DNA of 62,000 nt from Bugula neritina (taxonomy: Eukaryota; Bryozoa; Gymnolaemata; Cheilostomatida; Bugulidae). The position numbers and the translations under genes were made by a program. The stretch is from assembly GCA_964035545.1 (NCBI GenBank), contig OZ037768.1, positions 15,655,375-15,717,374 of the forward strand. Direction: 5' to 3'. The notes below the pieces were generated by a model. It saw nothing but the letters and a program-made list of their open reading frames with translations, was not told the DNA's origin and did no database searches. How positions within the stretch are numbered: the first letter of the stretch is position 1; the number at the start of each line of letters is the position of its first letter. Below are positions 54,901 to 62,000 of the stretch, one piece after another.

Positions 54901-57900
54901 GGTGGTGCTGTGCTGCACCTGGAACACATTTGCTCTACAACCAAGGGCAGCATCCATTCCGAATGAAAGCCAGGCTGACTGACTTGCCTGTTTAGAACTG
55001 CCTTGGGAACCCTAAAACAATGATGTCACATGCGGAGGAAATCAACAATTGACAGATAAATAAATAAAAACATGTTGTAATAATAGAGGTGGTGACAAAT
55101 TAAAAAAATCAGAAACCTCTGCATGCGCTTCTTTGGAAGAATTAGTTTTGAAAAGTATGGAGATCAAAGCTCGTATAATCCATAACAAAGTGTCATTGTG
55201 GAAGCTGAGGTTCTTCAAGATTCTGTGTAAGCGAGAGACATTGAGGCGAGGCTCATCAAGGAAGAGAAGCACTACAACAACACCAATATATCACTAAAAG
55301 CAAAAGGGGGGCAAATAGAAATGTCCAAATTGTAGTAGTAATAACGCAGCAGTATGAGGTGGCATAGAGGTGGTGTACAAGTCTAGTACAGTTTAAAGAG
55401 AATCAAATAGAAAATGACTTCAGTGTACACACCAACTGACAATAATACGTGGTAATATAAAGTGCGTATAGCAATATAAAGTAATGTGCAGAATACACAG
55501 TCAAACTTCTAACTTCAACCATGAACTTCCTGCCCTCTAATGTAAGAACACTATCTTACCTAGTAGACAGGTGAGACCTTCCTGGTCTAACAGCTGTCTC
55601 CCTCTCCTAATAACATTCTTGGATGATGTATCTCTGCCAGCACCACTGTTGGTAGACCAGATATTACTGAAGCCACTACTGCCACCAACACCTCGTCTCA
55701 TATACCTAGAAGGTGTCATCCCTGACAGACCTAAAACACATTTTATAAAGTTAATATACTGCATAGTGTTTGTGAGAATTCTCCAAGCAGAGAAAAGCCA
55801 TCTCTTGCTTATATTCAATATAAACATAGAGAGACAAATCTTCATGGTGATTATTATTAATATTACAGTTACTATAGTAATGCTAATAGTAGTACTAACA
55901 GAATACTAATAGTTAATGTTAAATTATATTATAAAAATATTGAAATGCTAAAACAAAATTGTACCACCCAGATTATTATTTACTGCAAAGAAATTTTCAC
56001 AACTTACTAATAGCAAAAAAGCACAAAAATATGGATAATTTTCAAAATTGAAGACCAAACATGAAAAGGTAATAACGTGCAGTCATTAGACAACAAACCA
56101 GATTGACGAAGCATGCTTCCAAGTGAAATGTTGCCTGAAAACAACTGATTGTGCATTCGTCTACTTCTATCCTCCAGTTCGCCTCTGAGAAGATGTGCCT
56201 CTGCCATGAGATCCGCTGGCAACACTATAAAAAAACTGCAGCGTAAATATTCCTAATCATCATAAATCTAATAGTAAAACGCTTACTAAAAGTCAAGTTA
56301 CAAAATATAATGCAATAAGCCTTTGAAACCTAAAGATTATACATTCTGCAGTTATTGCTAGTTAAGAATCAGCTAGAAAGTTTCAGACATGTTTTATTCC
56401 CATATAAAAAAAAACAAAGAAGCCCCTAATAGCCTCATTACCAGGTTATAGAAATTAAGGAAAAACGAACAAAGCAAATCCCTTAACCTGAAATTTGACT
56501 GTCATCCATATCAGCCAAGACTTGCTGACGAAGTGTTGCCGGTAGAGAGTTGAGGAAACTGCCGGGATCCTGGGTGTTATCTACTCCTGACTCTACTGCG
56601 GCTTGTCTGGCCTGCTCTGCTCGTTGTACAGCCAACACCTAGCATAGTACAGAGGGCAGGAATCAAAAGGCATAGACAGCATCAAACTCACACAACTGAA
56701 ACTGTGGCATCTTTAAGCTTTCTAGCTAGTTAATGAAGAGGAAATAATGCACGGAATAACAACCAACCTCCTCCTGTATAGCTGGGGGTAAGGCTGCCAG
56801 GAACTCTGCACTGACATCTGCCAGGGAACCAGACCCACCAGTTGCGACTTCAGCTTGGGATGAGGTAGCAGCAGCAGATGTAGTTGGCACAGAGCTAGCC
56901 ACAGTGGTGGTGCTGGCAAGGGCAGCAGCATTGTTCTCTCGTACCTGACTTTGAATTCTGGCTAAGCGCAATTGCTCGGCTATAACCTCTCTGCGAATAG
57001 ACTCTGGAAGAGCCTCGAGAAAAGAAGGATCAACTCCCTCCAGACCCGGTGGTACTGCAAATATGAACAGTTGAGCATAAAACTTTTACATATTACCAAA
57101 AAATCATAAATCGTTTTTGCACATATAAAGCGCATGGCAACTGAATTTTTAACAAAAAAAAGGTTTGAAAACATAGACTAGTTTATAGGGCCTAATCAGG
57201 AAACTGCTTTGTTGATATACAAACAGGCATGCATGATTACGGCCATACTTTTTCCTGTATAAAACTCACAGGTCAACGAAGAGGAATCAGCCTGAGTAGA
57301 GGCAGCAACTGGTTCAGCTGAATCAGAAGGAGGCACAGTTTGCATGTCTGGTTCTAAAAAGTGTATGATAAAAACAAATAGTTAGTTGATGACATATTAT
57401 ATAATATATAATATTATGGGTGAAAATTTAGTGCAAGCATGGCACCACACAATGCAGAGAAATTAGTAAACAAAGGATGGTATAATTGTTGTATAATTGT
57501 TCAACACAAAAGAGCACATTAAATAAACATGGTGACAGTATTACAATAGCTGTATATACAAAAGATTAGGAGAGCAATGGTTGTTTATTTCAACAACTAT
57601 TTTCGCAAGGAGAAAACATCTGCTAACAGTAAAGCTTTTGAAGTCAAGAAAGAATGTACCTGCAGCAGTATTTTGGCTATCAGCTACCAGTACTGTTAGA
57701 GAGGTTGTATCTCTAGGGTGTGTGTCAGTGCAGGTATTACCTCCCACTGCTTCACTGCGCTCATCAACAAGTTCTAAAATACAATCTGTAGTGCATAAAC
57801 AATATCAGCGAGAAAGCTCCTAGGAGAGTAATGCAAGAAGCGTAACTCCAACATTAAAAAAAGAGAGCTGTTACCTTGAGACAAGCCAGGTGAATATTTG

Positions 57901-60900
57901 AATAAACTCAACTGAGTAACATCTAAAAGTTTTTAAACCTAATCTTGGCCTAGCATACCAGAATCACTGGGAGGAACCTCTAAATCTGGGTTAGGCACTG
58001 GCTCATCGGGCCTGCTCTCAGTGCATGGCGGTGGTGCAGGAACATCAGCATCATAGAATATATTGGGTGGAGTACACGCCCTATCTTGTTCAACACCAAT
58101 AACCTCTACAGCTTGACCTGTGGCTAATACAGGTAAATCAGTATCAGTGCTATCCACAGCAGACATAGTGGAAGAGAGAGGTGCGAGGGTAATGGACGAC
58201 TCTGGCAGAGGAGTAGTAGTAGAGGGGTTGTCTGATCTGACAACACTATTAGCTGTTGGAGGCGGATGTATGGCAGGCAGTGGCTCTGATGACGCTCTGT
58301 AACACAGTTAAACTGGATACAGCCTACGTAACTCATTAACAGGGAGTATACTTACAGATATAAACAGCAAACTATAGGCATCAAGTAAAGGCAGTTGATA
58401 GAAAAAGCTAGCTAATGTAGTTTACGATTACCAAATTCTATATTGATACTATGAAACCCCGCACAGCCAGCGTAGAGGTAGAGTGGAAAGAACAAGTGTA
58501 AGCACAGCTGTTTACCTTATGATTGAAGATGTGTCAACGGCAGCAGTACTGCTGGTGTTGGCAGCCGCAGAGACTAATGACTGCAACTCTTGGGTTTGAT
58601 TGTACAGCGAGGCGACTAAAATTGATGAAACAAACTCGGTGCATCAATTATTAATTGATTTATTTATTTAATACATGTCAGAGACATGAAAACACATTCT
58701 GAAATTCAGTATAAATACTGGCTATAATTAGGTTGCTATTTTATAAATCCGAAACATAAACTTGAACAAGAAGCTCATATATAAGTTATTCCTCTTCTAA
58801 TTATCTGTAAATTACCAAGCTTACCTCCCTGAGCAAGAGAGTTGAGTATCCGAGACTGTTCAGAAAGATGTGTTCCCATCGCATTCTAAATTTTGAAAAA
58901 TAATTTCTATCTAGCAGCTAATACTATAATAGAAATGCATGAGCAGGAGGGAAAAATATTTGTTAAGACTATCACAAACAAAAAGTGGGCAAATTACCGT
59001 AGCTGACTGCAGCATTTGTCTGACATTTCTAGCTGCCACTACCGGAGTATCTGGTGTACTGCTGGGTGCATCTAGGTCACTGGAGTGGGCAGCAGTCTCG
59101 GTGACAGTGGGGTTGTCTGCAGAAGAGGCATTTCCTAAAGTCGTTGTGCTCTTTGCCAAACTGACTTTGCTAGATTCTTCTGAGATTTTCTTCTCCTTTG
59201 AGCGCTTCTCTTTCTGGGAGGCGGCTTCTAACTGCTCTTTCTTGGTAACTTGTAGGCAATCAACTATCTCTGATTTGTTTGCTGAAACATCAATATTCCC
59301 TCATGTTATACTATACACATACTACAGTCCAATACTTTCCCATGTTGTACTATACACACACTACAGTCCAATACTTTCCCATGTTGTACTATACACACTA
59401 CAGTCTAATACTTTTCCATGTTGTACTATACACACTACAGTCTAATACGTTCTCATTTTATACTATACACCCCACAGTTCAAAAACTCAAAATTAGTATC
59501 ACCCAACTTCAAAGTAATGTTTTCATTCAAGCAAGTGGAAAAATAATTAAGTACTGTTAGGTGCCATTTGTTTGAGAAGACATGTTAACTTGGCTACTAC
59601 TAGTACATGTGATTGTTACTATCCACACTCAGAAAAATGCTACAACAGTCAACAACTACAGGTATTGCTACTAATACTGCTGACACTGCTGCTACTCCTA
59701 ATAAATTATTTTCGTCACTGCCAACGAAAACTTGCACAGTAGGGAAAAATTGCGGTAAAAATGCTGAACGGCCAATGCGAATAATTTCTGCCATTGTGAC
59801 ACAATTGGCTGATAGCTATTTATTGACTTCATTTTTCTTGACTTAGTTTTATAATTGCGCTTTATATTGAGAATAACGAGCTAGTTTTTAAAATGAACAT
59901 TTAATACTTTTGTACTTCCTGCGTACGATCCTGCAATTCAAGATTCATAGTGATAGTTATGCAATATAGTACAATCATATAAATAATATTATAAAAATAA
60001 AAATCAACTGGCAAAAAAATTAATTAATGCAGTTAATAAATATTTACATGTTTTACAAAAGTAAAGTCACTTTTATGCTGTCAACTTTACTAATTTACGT
60101 TTTTAAAGGGCATCAAATAGCGATTGAGGGAGTCATATTTCACTATTAGAACATAAGCTTCTGCATCAATACGATTTCACTGAGTTTAAGTAAGACTATA
60201 AAGGGGTACGCGGACGAGTGTTGTTAACTGAGACTCGGTACTTTTTTCAGCAGAGGTATAAACGCAACTTAAGAATAAAAAAGCGTTTTTCAGTTTGGTG
60301 AGTCATTATTTGAATTTGGTTGTTTTCATTGTAATTGTGTTTTCAGTAGAATTGAGTTTGGGTCAGTACTACAATTCCTCTAATAAGTAATAATAGGTTA
60401 ATTCATCACCGACTAGCAGCCATAAGAAAGAAGGCAAGTGGGTGAGCAGCAAAAGTAAACACAAATATTATTAGCTAGTAAATTTCATTTTGAGTGTGGT
60501 AGCATATTTCTTCGCATGCGAAAATGCATTTGATGTGGCCCTACGCTTAGTCTATTAGTTGCATATGGCCACTTATACCGACATGTGTATGACAAATACC
60601 GGTGACTACATCGTGAACTGAGGCACCATCTAACACTCTGCATTCTTCAATCCACCTGTAGAGGGTAGAAGGAATAGCGTTGAGTATACCAGGCCCACCA
60701 TTATTTTTTCCCAGCTCCATACCGTCCTGCAGATGAAAGTGTCATTTGCACTAATCTAAGCACTAACAAGACATAGTAACTACACAGAATGTACAAAATC
60801 CTGAAGTTAAAGTAAAACAGCACACTTTAATGACCAAAAAAAAGGAAGAGAGGAAGAGAGGACCGTGACATGTAAAACACACCTGAAGGAAATCTGAGAG

Positions 60901-61867
60901 AGGCTCATGATCATTTCTGTTAAATGAGTCATTCTCAGAGATGTAGACTGTGGGGCCAGCGCCAGAGTTAGTGCCTCTGGTGGTGAGTTGAAGGATGTTG
61001 GCTGTAACACCCGCTCCAAGAAGTCTTCAAAAACAGATGGAGTCAAATTGGTATGGAGAAGCATTTTAGAAGAATAGTGCGAGATTATACTGCATGTTAA
61101 GGATACAAAAGTTTGTGCATCCTGGGCAAACATACAACATAGTCAGATAAAAAAAGTTTTTAAGGAATTAAAGAATTCCACACACCTGAGAGCATACTAC
61201 CAGCATACTATATATCTCCCCAACTTACTTGCAATATAAGAAATCTATAGTTAGTACTCCCTATTTTACAGTTGATATTCTGTACTCTTTACTTTCCAAT
61301 AATATAACTTTGAAAGAAAAGTCAAACAGCATAAGAACCATGTTGGCCCATATTTAACTGCTAATCCATAACCAATGGTGATTCCTACTACAGGTGGTGC
61401 TCTATTTGCAAGGAGATATCAGAGTTGTCTGTTGAAATAGTTTCATATAGGCCGCAGTTGAGTTTTTACACACTCAAACCAATATTCTGTACTGACAACT
61501 CTAGAACTTATGCCCCTCCATGTCCATATTTTTTGCTGGATTACTTGCCTTTTATAACTTACACCCCATGTATCAATATTATTTCGTACTTCACCTGGTA
61601 TACATGTACCATACCTTTGAAGGAAATGTGTGGTTGGTGGATGGTGCTGCAGTGCAGGCAGGCCAAACACGGAGCCACCTGGTCTGGTGGCTGAAGCAGC
61701 AGATAACCTCTCAAATGCTCGAGCATTACCAGCAGGGCGCCTGGTGCGAGTGAGGCCAGGTACAAACCTACTTTGAGATCTACTGACTTCAGTGTTCACA
61801 GTAGTGCTGGGGTTGAGAAGTGGATGAAATACTGGCACTGCGGTGGGGGCTGGAGGCAACACTGTCA
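33808..61867 (-). CDS. HUWE1: E3 ubiquitin-protein ligase HUWE1, C-terminal half (5' end outside window)
   Basis: Thirty-one exons, listed separately, join in phase into 5,414 nt, about 1,803 residues ending at a natural stop. Order: a [10 protein letters not shown] region, a conserved RSQSRF...QRLLG segment, a low-complexity Ser/Thr/Pro region, three tandem ubiquitin-binding UBM motifs (LP-x4-REV type), a conserved region around [28 protein letters not shown] and LGQLMNLL, a disordered linker, and the HECT domain with catalytic Cys 34 residues from the C-terminus (human HUWE1: Cys4341 of 4374). The ARLD, UBA and WWE domains lie beyond the right edge. HUWE1 ubiquitinates substrates such as MCL1, p53, MYC and unassembled proteins. 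One intron is GC-AG. No frameshift or stop was found, so the gene appears functional. Confidence 0.95.
33911..34878 (-). other. HUWE1 last intron
   Basis: A 968-bp intron that splits the catalytic Cys codon. Nothing else recognised. Confidence 0.65.
34879..35069 (-). CDS. HUWE1: HUWE1 exon w30 (HECT C-lobe)
   Basis: Encodes [40 protein letters not shown] and [17 protein letters not shown], plus the first two bases (TG) of the catalytic Cys codon. Confidence 0.96.
35070..37031 (-). other. HUWE1 intron w29
   Basis: 2.0 kb AT-rich intron with no further feature recognised. Confidence 0.6.
37032..37196 (-). CDS. HUWE1: HUWE1 exon w29 (HECT C-lobe hinge)
   Basis: Encodes [40 protein letters not shown] and [11 protein letters not shown], matching the human hinge and C-lobe start. 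Confidence 0.96.
37197..41678 (-). other. HUWE1 intron w28
   Basis: The largest intron, 4.5 kb. It holds a perfect 30-bp palindrome (41389-41450). No nested gene was seen, and the short open frames (38868, 39365, 39584, 39752) look like chance. Confidence 0.6.
41388..41450. repeat. Perfect 30-bp inverted repeat (hairpin)
   Basis: TAAAGTTAGACCAATGTGCA and ten further bases (41389-41418) are followed by two bases and then the exact reverse complement (41421-41450). There is no mismatch. Pairing stops outside 41389/41450. Confidence 0.92.
41679..41813 (-). CDS. HUWE1: HUWE1 exon w28 (HECT)
   Basis: Exactly 45 codons, including [20 protein letters not shown] and MTGAIRKQ. Confidence 0.95.
42968..43073 (-). 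CDS. HUWE1: HUWE1 exon w27 (HECT)
   Basis: Encodes [20 protein letters not shown] and [10 protein letters not shown], matching human YTDMESEDYHFYQGLVYLL. Confidence 0.95.
43074..45216 (-). other. HUWE1 intron w26
   Basis: 2.1 kb AT-rich intron. A 69-codon minus-strand frame at 43314-43523 has Cys-rich ends but no family match and no phase-compatible splicing. Confidence 0.6.
45217..45487 (-). CDS. HUWE1: HUWE1 exon w26 (HECT N-lobe)
   Basis: Encodes [40 protein letters not shown] and [13 protein letters not shown], all hallmark HECT motifs. Confidence 0.96.
46146..46172. repeat. Short (TA)n run in HUWE1 intron w25
   Basis: Thirteen or so TA units. A run of ten C lies 24 bases to the left (46114-46123, plus strand). 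Confidence 0.85.
46461..46583 (-). CDS. HUWE1: HUWE1 exon w25 (HECT N-lobe start)
   Basis: Encodes [20 protein letters not shown] and RLYIVFE, the first conserved HECT block. Confidence 0.95.
46806..46958 (-). CDS. HUWE1: HUWE1 exon w24
   Basis: Encodes [20 protein letters not shown] and [19 protein letters not shown], the segment leading into the HECT domain. Confidence 0.95.
47846..48028 (-). CDS. HUWE1: HUWE1 exon w23
   Basis: Charged and Pro/Ser-rich linker ending [12 protein letters not shown], equivalent to human LPPDTQKFLRFAE. Confidence 0.92.
48731..48874 (-). CDS. HUWE1: HUWE1 exon w22
   Basis: Encodes [20 protein letters not shown] and [17 protein letters not shown], matching human LSLDELWDMLGECLKELEE and VLVLQPAVEAFFLVHA. 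Confidence 0.94.
49087..49218 (-). CDS. HUWE1: HUWE1 exon w21 (GC-AG donor)
   Basis: Low-complexity Gly/Ala/Ser linker ending [12 protein letters not shown]. The reading frame joins exon w22 only if the donor is TCAG|gcgagt, a GC donor; no usable GT lies nearby. Confidence 0.85.
49847..50061 (-). CDS. HUWE1: HUWE1 exon w20
   Basis: Encodes [20 protein letters not shown] and [11 protein letters not shown], matching human [32 protein letters not shown] Ser/Ala-rich end follows. Confidence 0.93.
50062..51179 (-). other. HUWE1 intron w19
   Basis: 1.1 kb AT-rich intron. It contains a homopolymer of about 10 G (plus strand, 51163-51173) near the exon w19 donor. Confidence 0.6.
51180..51349 (-). 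CDS. HUWE1: HUWE1 exon w19
   Basis: Starts VVEYNRQQA, aligned with human LREYNLEQQ. That alignment and the zero phase fix the acceptor at tattcctcag rather than sites further upstream. A Ser/Ala-rich linker follows. The downstream intron begins with a donor next to a run of C on this strand. Confidence 0.85.
52028..52201 (-). CDS. HUWE1: HUWE1 exon w18
   Basis: Exactly 58 codons, [19 protein letters not shown] to HIESLLNE, matching human [14 protein letters not shown]...LLAE. Confidence 0.93.
52642..52822 (-). CDS. HUWE1: HUWE1 exon w17
   Basis: Starts [16 protein letters not shown] and ends [11 protein letters not shown], bracketing a linker far shorter than the Thr-rich one in human HUWE1. 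Confidence 0.9.
52823..54070 (-). other. HUWE1 intron w16
   Basis: 1.2 kb AT-rich intron with no nested gene or repeat recognised. Confidence 0.6.
54071..54369 (-). CDS. HUWE1: HUWE1 exon w16
   Basis: Encodes [19 protein letters not shown] and [20 protein letters not shown], matching human FWDLLVKLDNMNVSRKGK and [19 protein letters not shown]. Confidence 0.93.
54736..55011 (-). CDS. HUWE1: HUWE1 exon w15
   Basis: Exactly 92 codons, including [15 protein letters not shown] and [20 protein letters not shown], both closely matched in human HUWE1. Confidence 0.94.
55117..55271 (-). CDS. HUWE1: HUWE1 exon w14
   Basis: Encodes [20 protein letters not shown] and [10 protein letters not shown], strongly conserved with human HUWE1. 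Confidence 0.94.
55560..55730 (-). CDS. HUWE1: HUWE1 exon w13
   Basis: A Gly/Ser/Arg-rich start is followed by [14 protein letters not shown], matching human GRLLLDHEALSCLL. Confidence 0.9.
56099..56224 (-). CDS. HUWE1: HUWE1 exon w12
   Basis: Encodes [20 protein letters not shown], matching human PPDIAAEAQALRREQEAR directly after the UBMs. A gtttgt donor splits a Gly codon. Confidence 0.9.
56488..56638 (-). CDS. HUWE1: HUWE1 exon w11 (end of UBM2, UBM3)
   Basis: Completes UBM2 (VLAVQRAEQ) and encodes the third, [20 protein letters not shown], matching the triplet of human HUWE1. Confidence 0.93.
56768..57054 (-). CDS. HUWE1: HUWE1 exon w10 (UBM1, start of UBM2)
   Basis: Encodes [18 protein letters not shown], the first UBM, then an Ala/Thr/Ser spacer and [15 protein letters not shown], the start of the second. 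UBMs bind ubiquitin through the Leu-Pro core. Confidence 0.93.
57270..57353 (-). CDS. HUWE1: HUWE1 exon w9
   Basis: Short linker exon ([19 protein letters not shown]) with a strong gtgagt donor. Confidence 0.75.
57660..57773 (-). CDS. HUWE1: HUWE1 exon w8
   Basis: Acidic and Thr-rich linker ([18 protein letters not shown]). Splice phases fit both neighbours. Confidence 0.75.
57959..58296 (-). CDS. HUWE1: HUWE1 exon w7
   Basis: About 112 residues of Pro/Ser/Asp-rich, probably disordered linker, equivalent in position to the long Ser/Thr/Pro region of human HUWE1. Confidence 0.82.
58516..58615 (-). CDS. HUWE1: HUWE1 exon w6
   Basis: Encodes [20 protein letters not shown] and a Ser/Thr run. 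Little conserved; placed by frame, phase and splice sites. Confidence 0.75.
58825..58885 (-). CDS. HUWE1: HUWE1 exon w5
   Basis: A 61-nt exon encoding [19 protein letters not shown]. It is supported by phase agreement on both sides and consensus splice sites (tttag, gtaagc). Confidence 0.75.
58998..59281 (-). CDS. HUWE1: HUWE1 exon w4
   Basis: A Lys/Glu-rich stretch ([19 protein letters not shown]) resembles the charged KRRKQLAEEE segment of human HUWE1. A Ser/Thr-rich part follows and then [10 protein letters not shown]. Confidence 0.85.
59282..60599 (-). other. HUWE1 intron w3 with tandem repeat and promoter-like patch
   Basis: 1.3 kb. A 37-39-bp tandem repeat fills its 3' end (59302-59490), a CCAAT-containing patch lies at about 59770-59815, and a plus-strand TATAAAGG with a downstream GTGAGT lies at 60197-60303. 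Confidence 0.6.
59302..59490. repeat. Tandem repeat, five units of 37-39 bp
   Basis: Units start CATGTTGTACTATACACA and end CTACAGTCTAATACTTT. Starts are at 59302, 59341, 59380, 59417 and 59454. The last unit is diverged. The array ends about 20 bases before the exon w4 acceptor. Confidence 0.9.
60600..60726 (-). CDS. HUWE1: HUWE1 exon w3
   Basis: Encodes [20 protein letters not shown], aligned with human IPTALTRWTEECKVLDAES. Ends in phase 1. Confidence 0.88.
60883..61024 (-). CDS. HUWE1: HUWE1 exon w2
   Basis: Read in the frame [15 protein letters not shown]...[13 protein letters not shown]...PLSDFLQ, corresponding to the human QRLLG...ILQL segment. A longer 108-codon frame overlaps it but fails to join its neighbours in phase. 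Confidence 0.8.
61615..61867 (-). CDS. HUWE1: HUWE1 exon w1 (first in window)
   Basis: Encodes [18 protein letters not shown] and SRSQSRFV, which match human HUWE1 closely, then a less conserved Arg/Ala-rich part. An acceptor nearer 61849 is possible. Donor gtatgg splits an Arg codon. Confidence 0.85.
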
Positions 61868-62000
61868 CTAAACAAACACACATAATCAGTAAGTAGTCCA
61901 ATTTGAAATAGTTGAACAAGAAATAAATTAAAATGCTTGGCTATGGGAGAGGCTAGACTGTTAAACAACCATAAGCTTGAGGAACAATACTACTGCATCT

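Noticed and set aside
60807-61133. 108-codon minus-strand open frame overlapping HUWE1 exon w2
   Set aside because: It is longer than the exon frame, but its end phase leads exon w3 into a stop. The alternative frame (QRLLG...ILQLTT) matches HUWE1 and joins both neighbours in phase.

Overview
The window is nuclear DNA of an invertebrate animal. It is AT-rich, its genes are split into many GT-AG exons, and it carries long CA/TA microsatellites plus decayed retroelements and small DNA transposons. The two main genes have clear orthologues across bilaterians. The divergence and intron layout suggest a lophotrochozoan-like invertebrate, but the species cannot be named from this sequence.

Layout. 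Positions 1-22,900 are mostly non-coding. They hold a pyrimidine-rich minisatellite (1-290), a broken Ty3/Gypsy pol remnant (about 470-2110), one isolated minus-strand exon resembling the N-terminus of the tRNA adenosine deaminase ADAT1 (4312-4465), a Tc1/mariner-type MITE (5785-5997), a truncated LINE (about 6640-7304), a TTAA-flanked DNA element with perfect 16-bp inverted ends (9231-9978), two inverted copies of a hammerhead-ribozyme repeat (10,700-10,808 and 11,744-11,851), a tRNA-derived SINE (13,061-13,285) and a 56-bp piece of the same SINE with a 14-bp target duplication (18,476-18,559).

Positions 23,039-32,674 (plus strand) are a complete LIM-homeobox gene of the Lhx1/5 (Lim1) class. 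Six coding exons splice in frame to 410 residues: LIM1, LIM2, an acidic linker, the homeodomain and a C-terminal tail.

Positions 33,808-61,867 (minus strand) are the 3' half of HUWE1, a giant HECT-type E3 ubiquitin ligase. I placed 31 exons that join in phase into about 1,803 residues ending at the natural stop. The 5' half lies beyond the right edge. The two genes converge tail to tail about 1.1 kb apart. They have no known shared pathway, so the arrangement looks positional.

The strongest unusual signal is the hammerhead ribozyme at 10,758-10,802. All three stems and the catalytic core are intact. A second, inverted copy about 1 kb away has lost core residue G8. Other points of interest are a GC-AG intron and a split catalytic-cysteine codon in HUWE1, a perfect 30-bp palindrome in a HUWE1 intron, and a promoter-like patch inside another HUWE1 intron.
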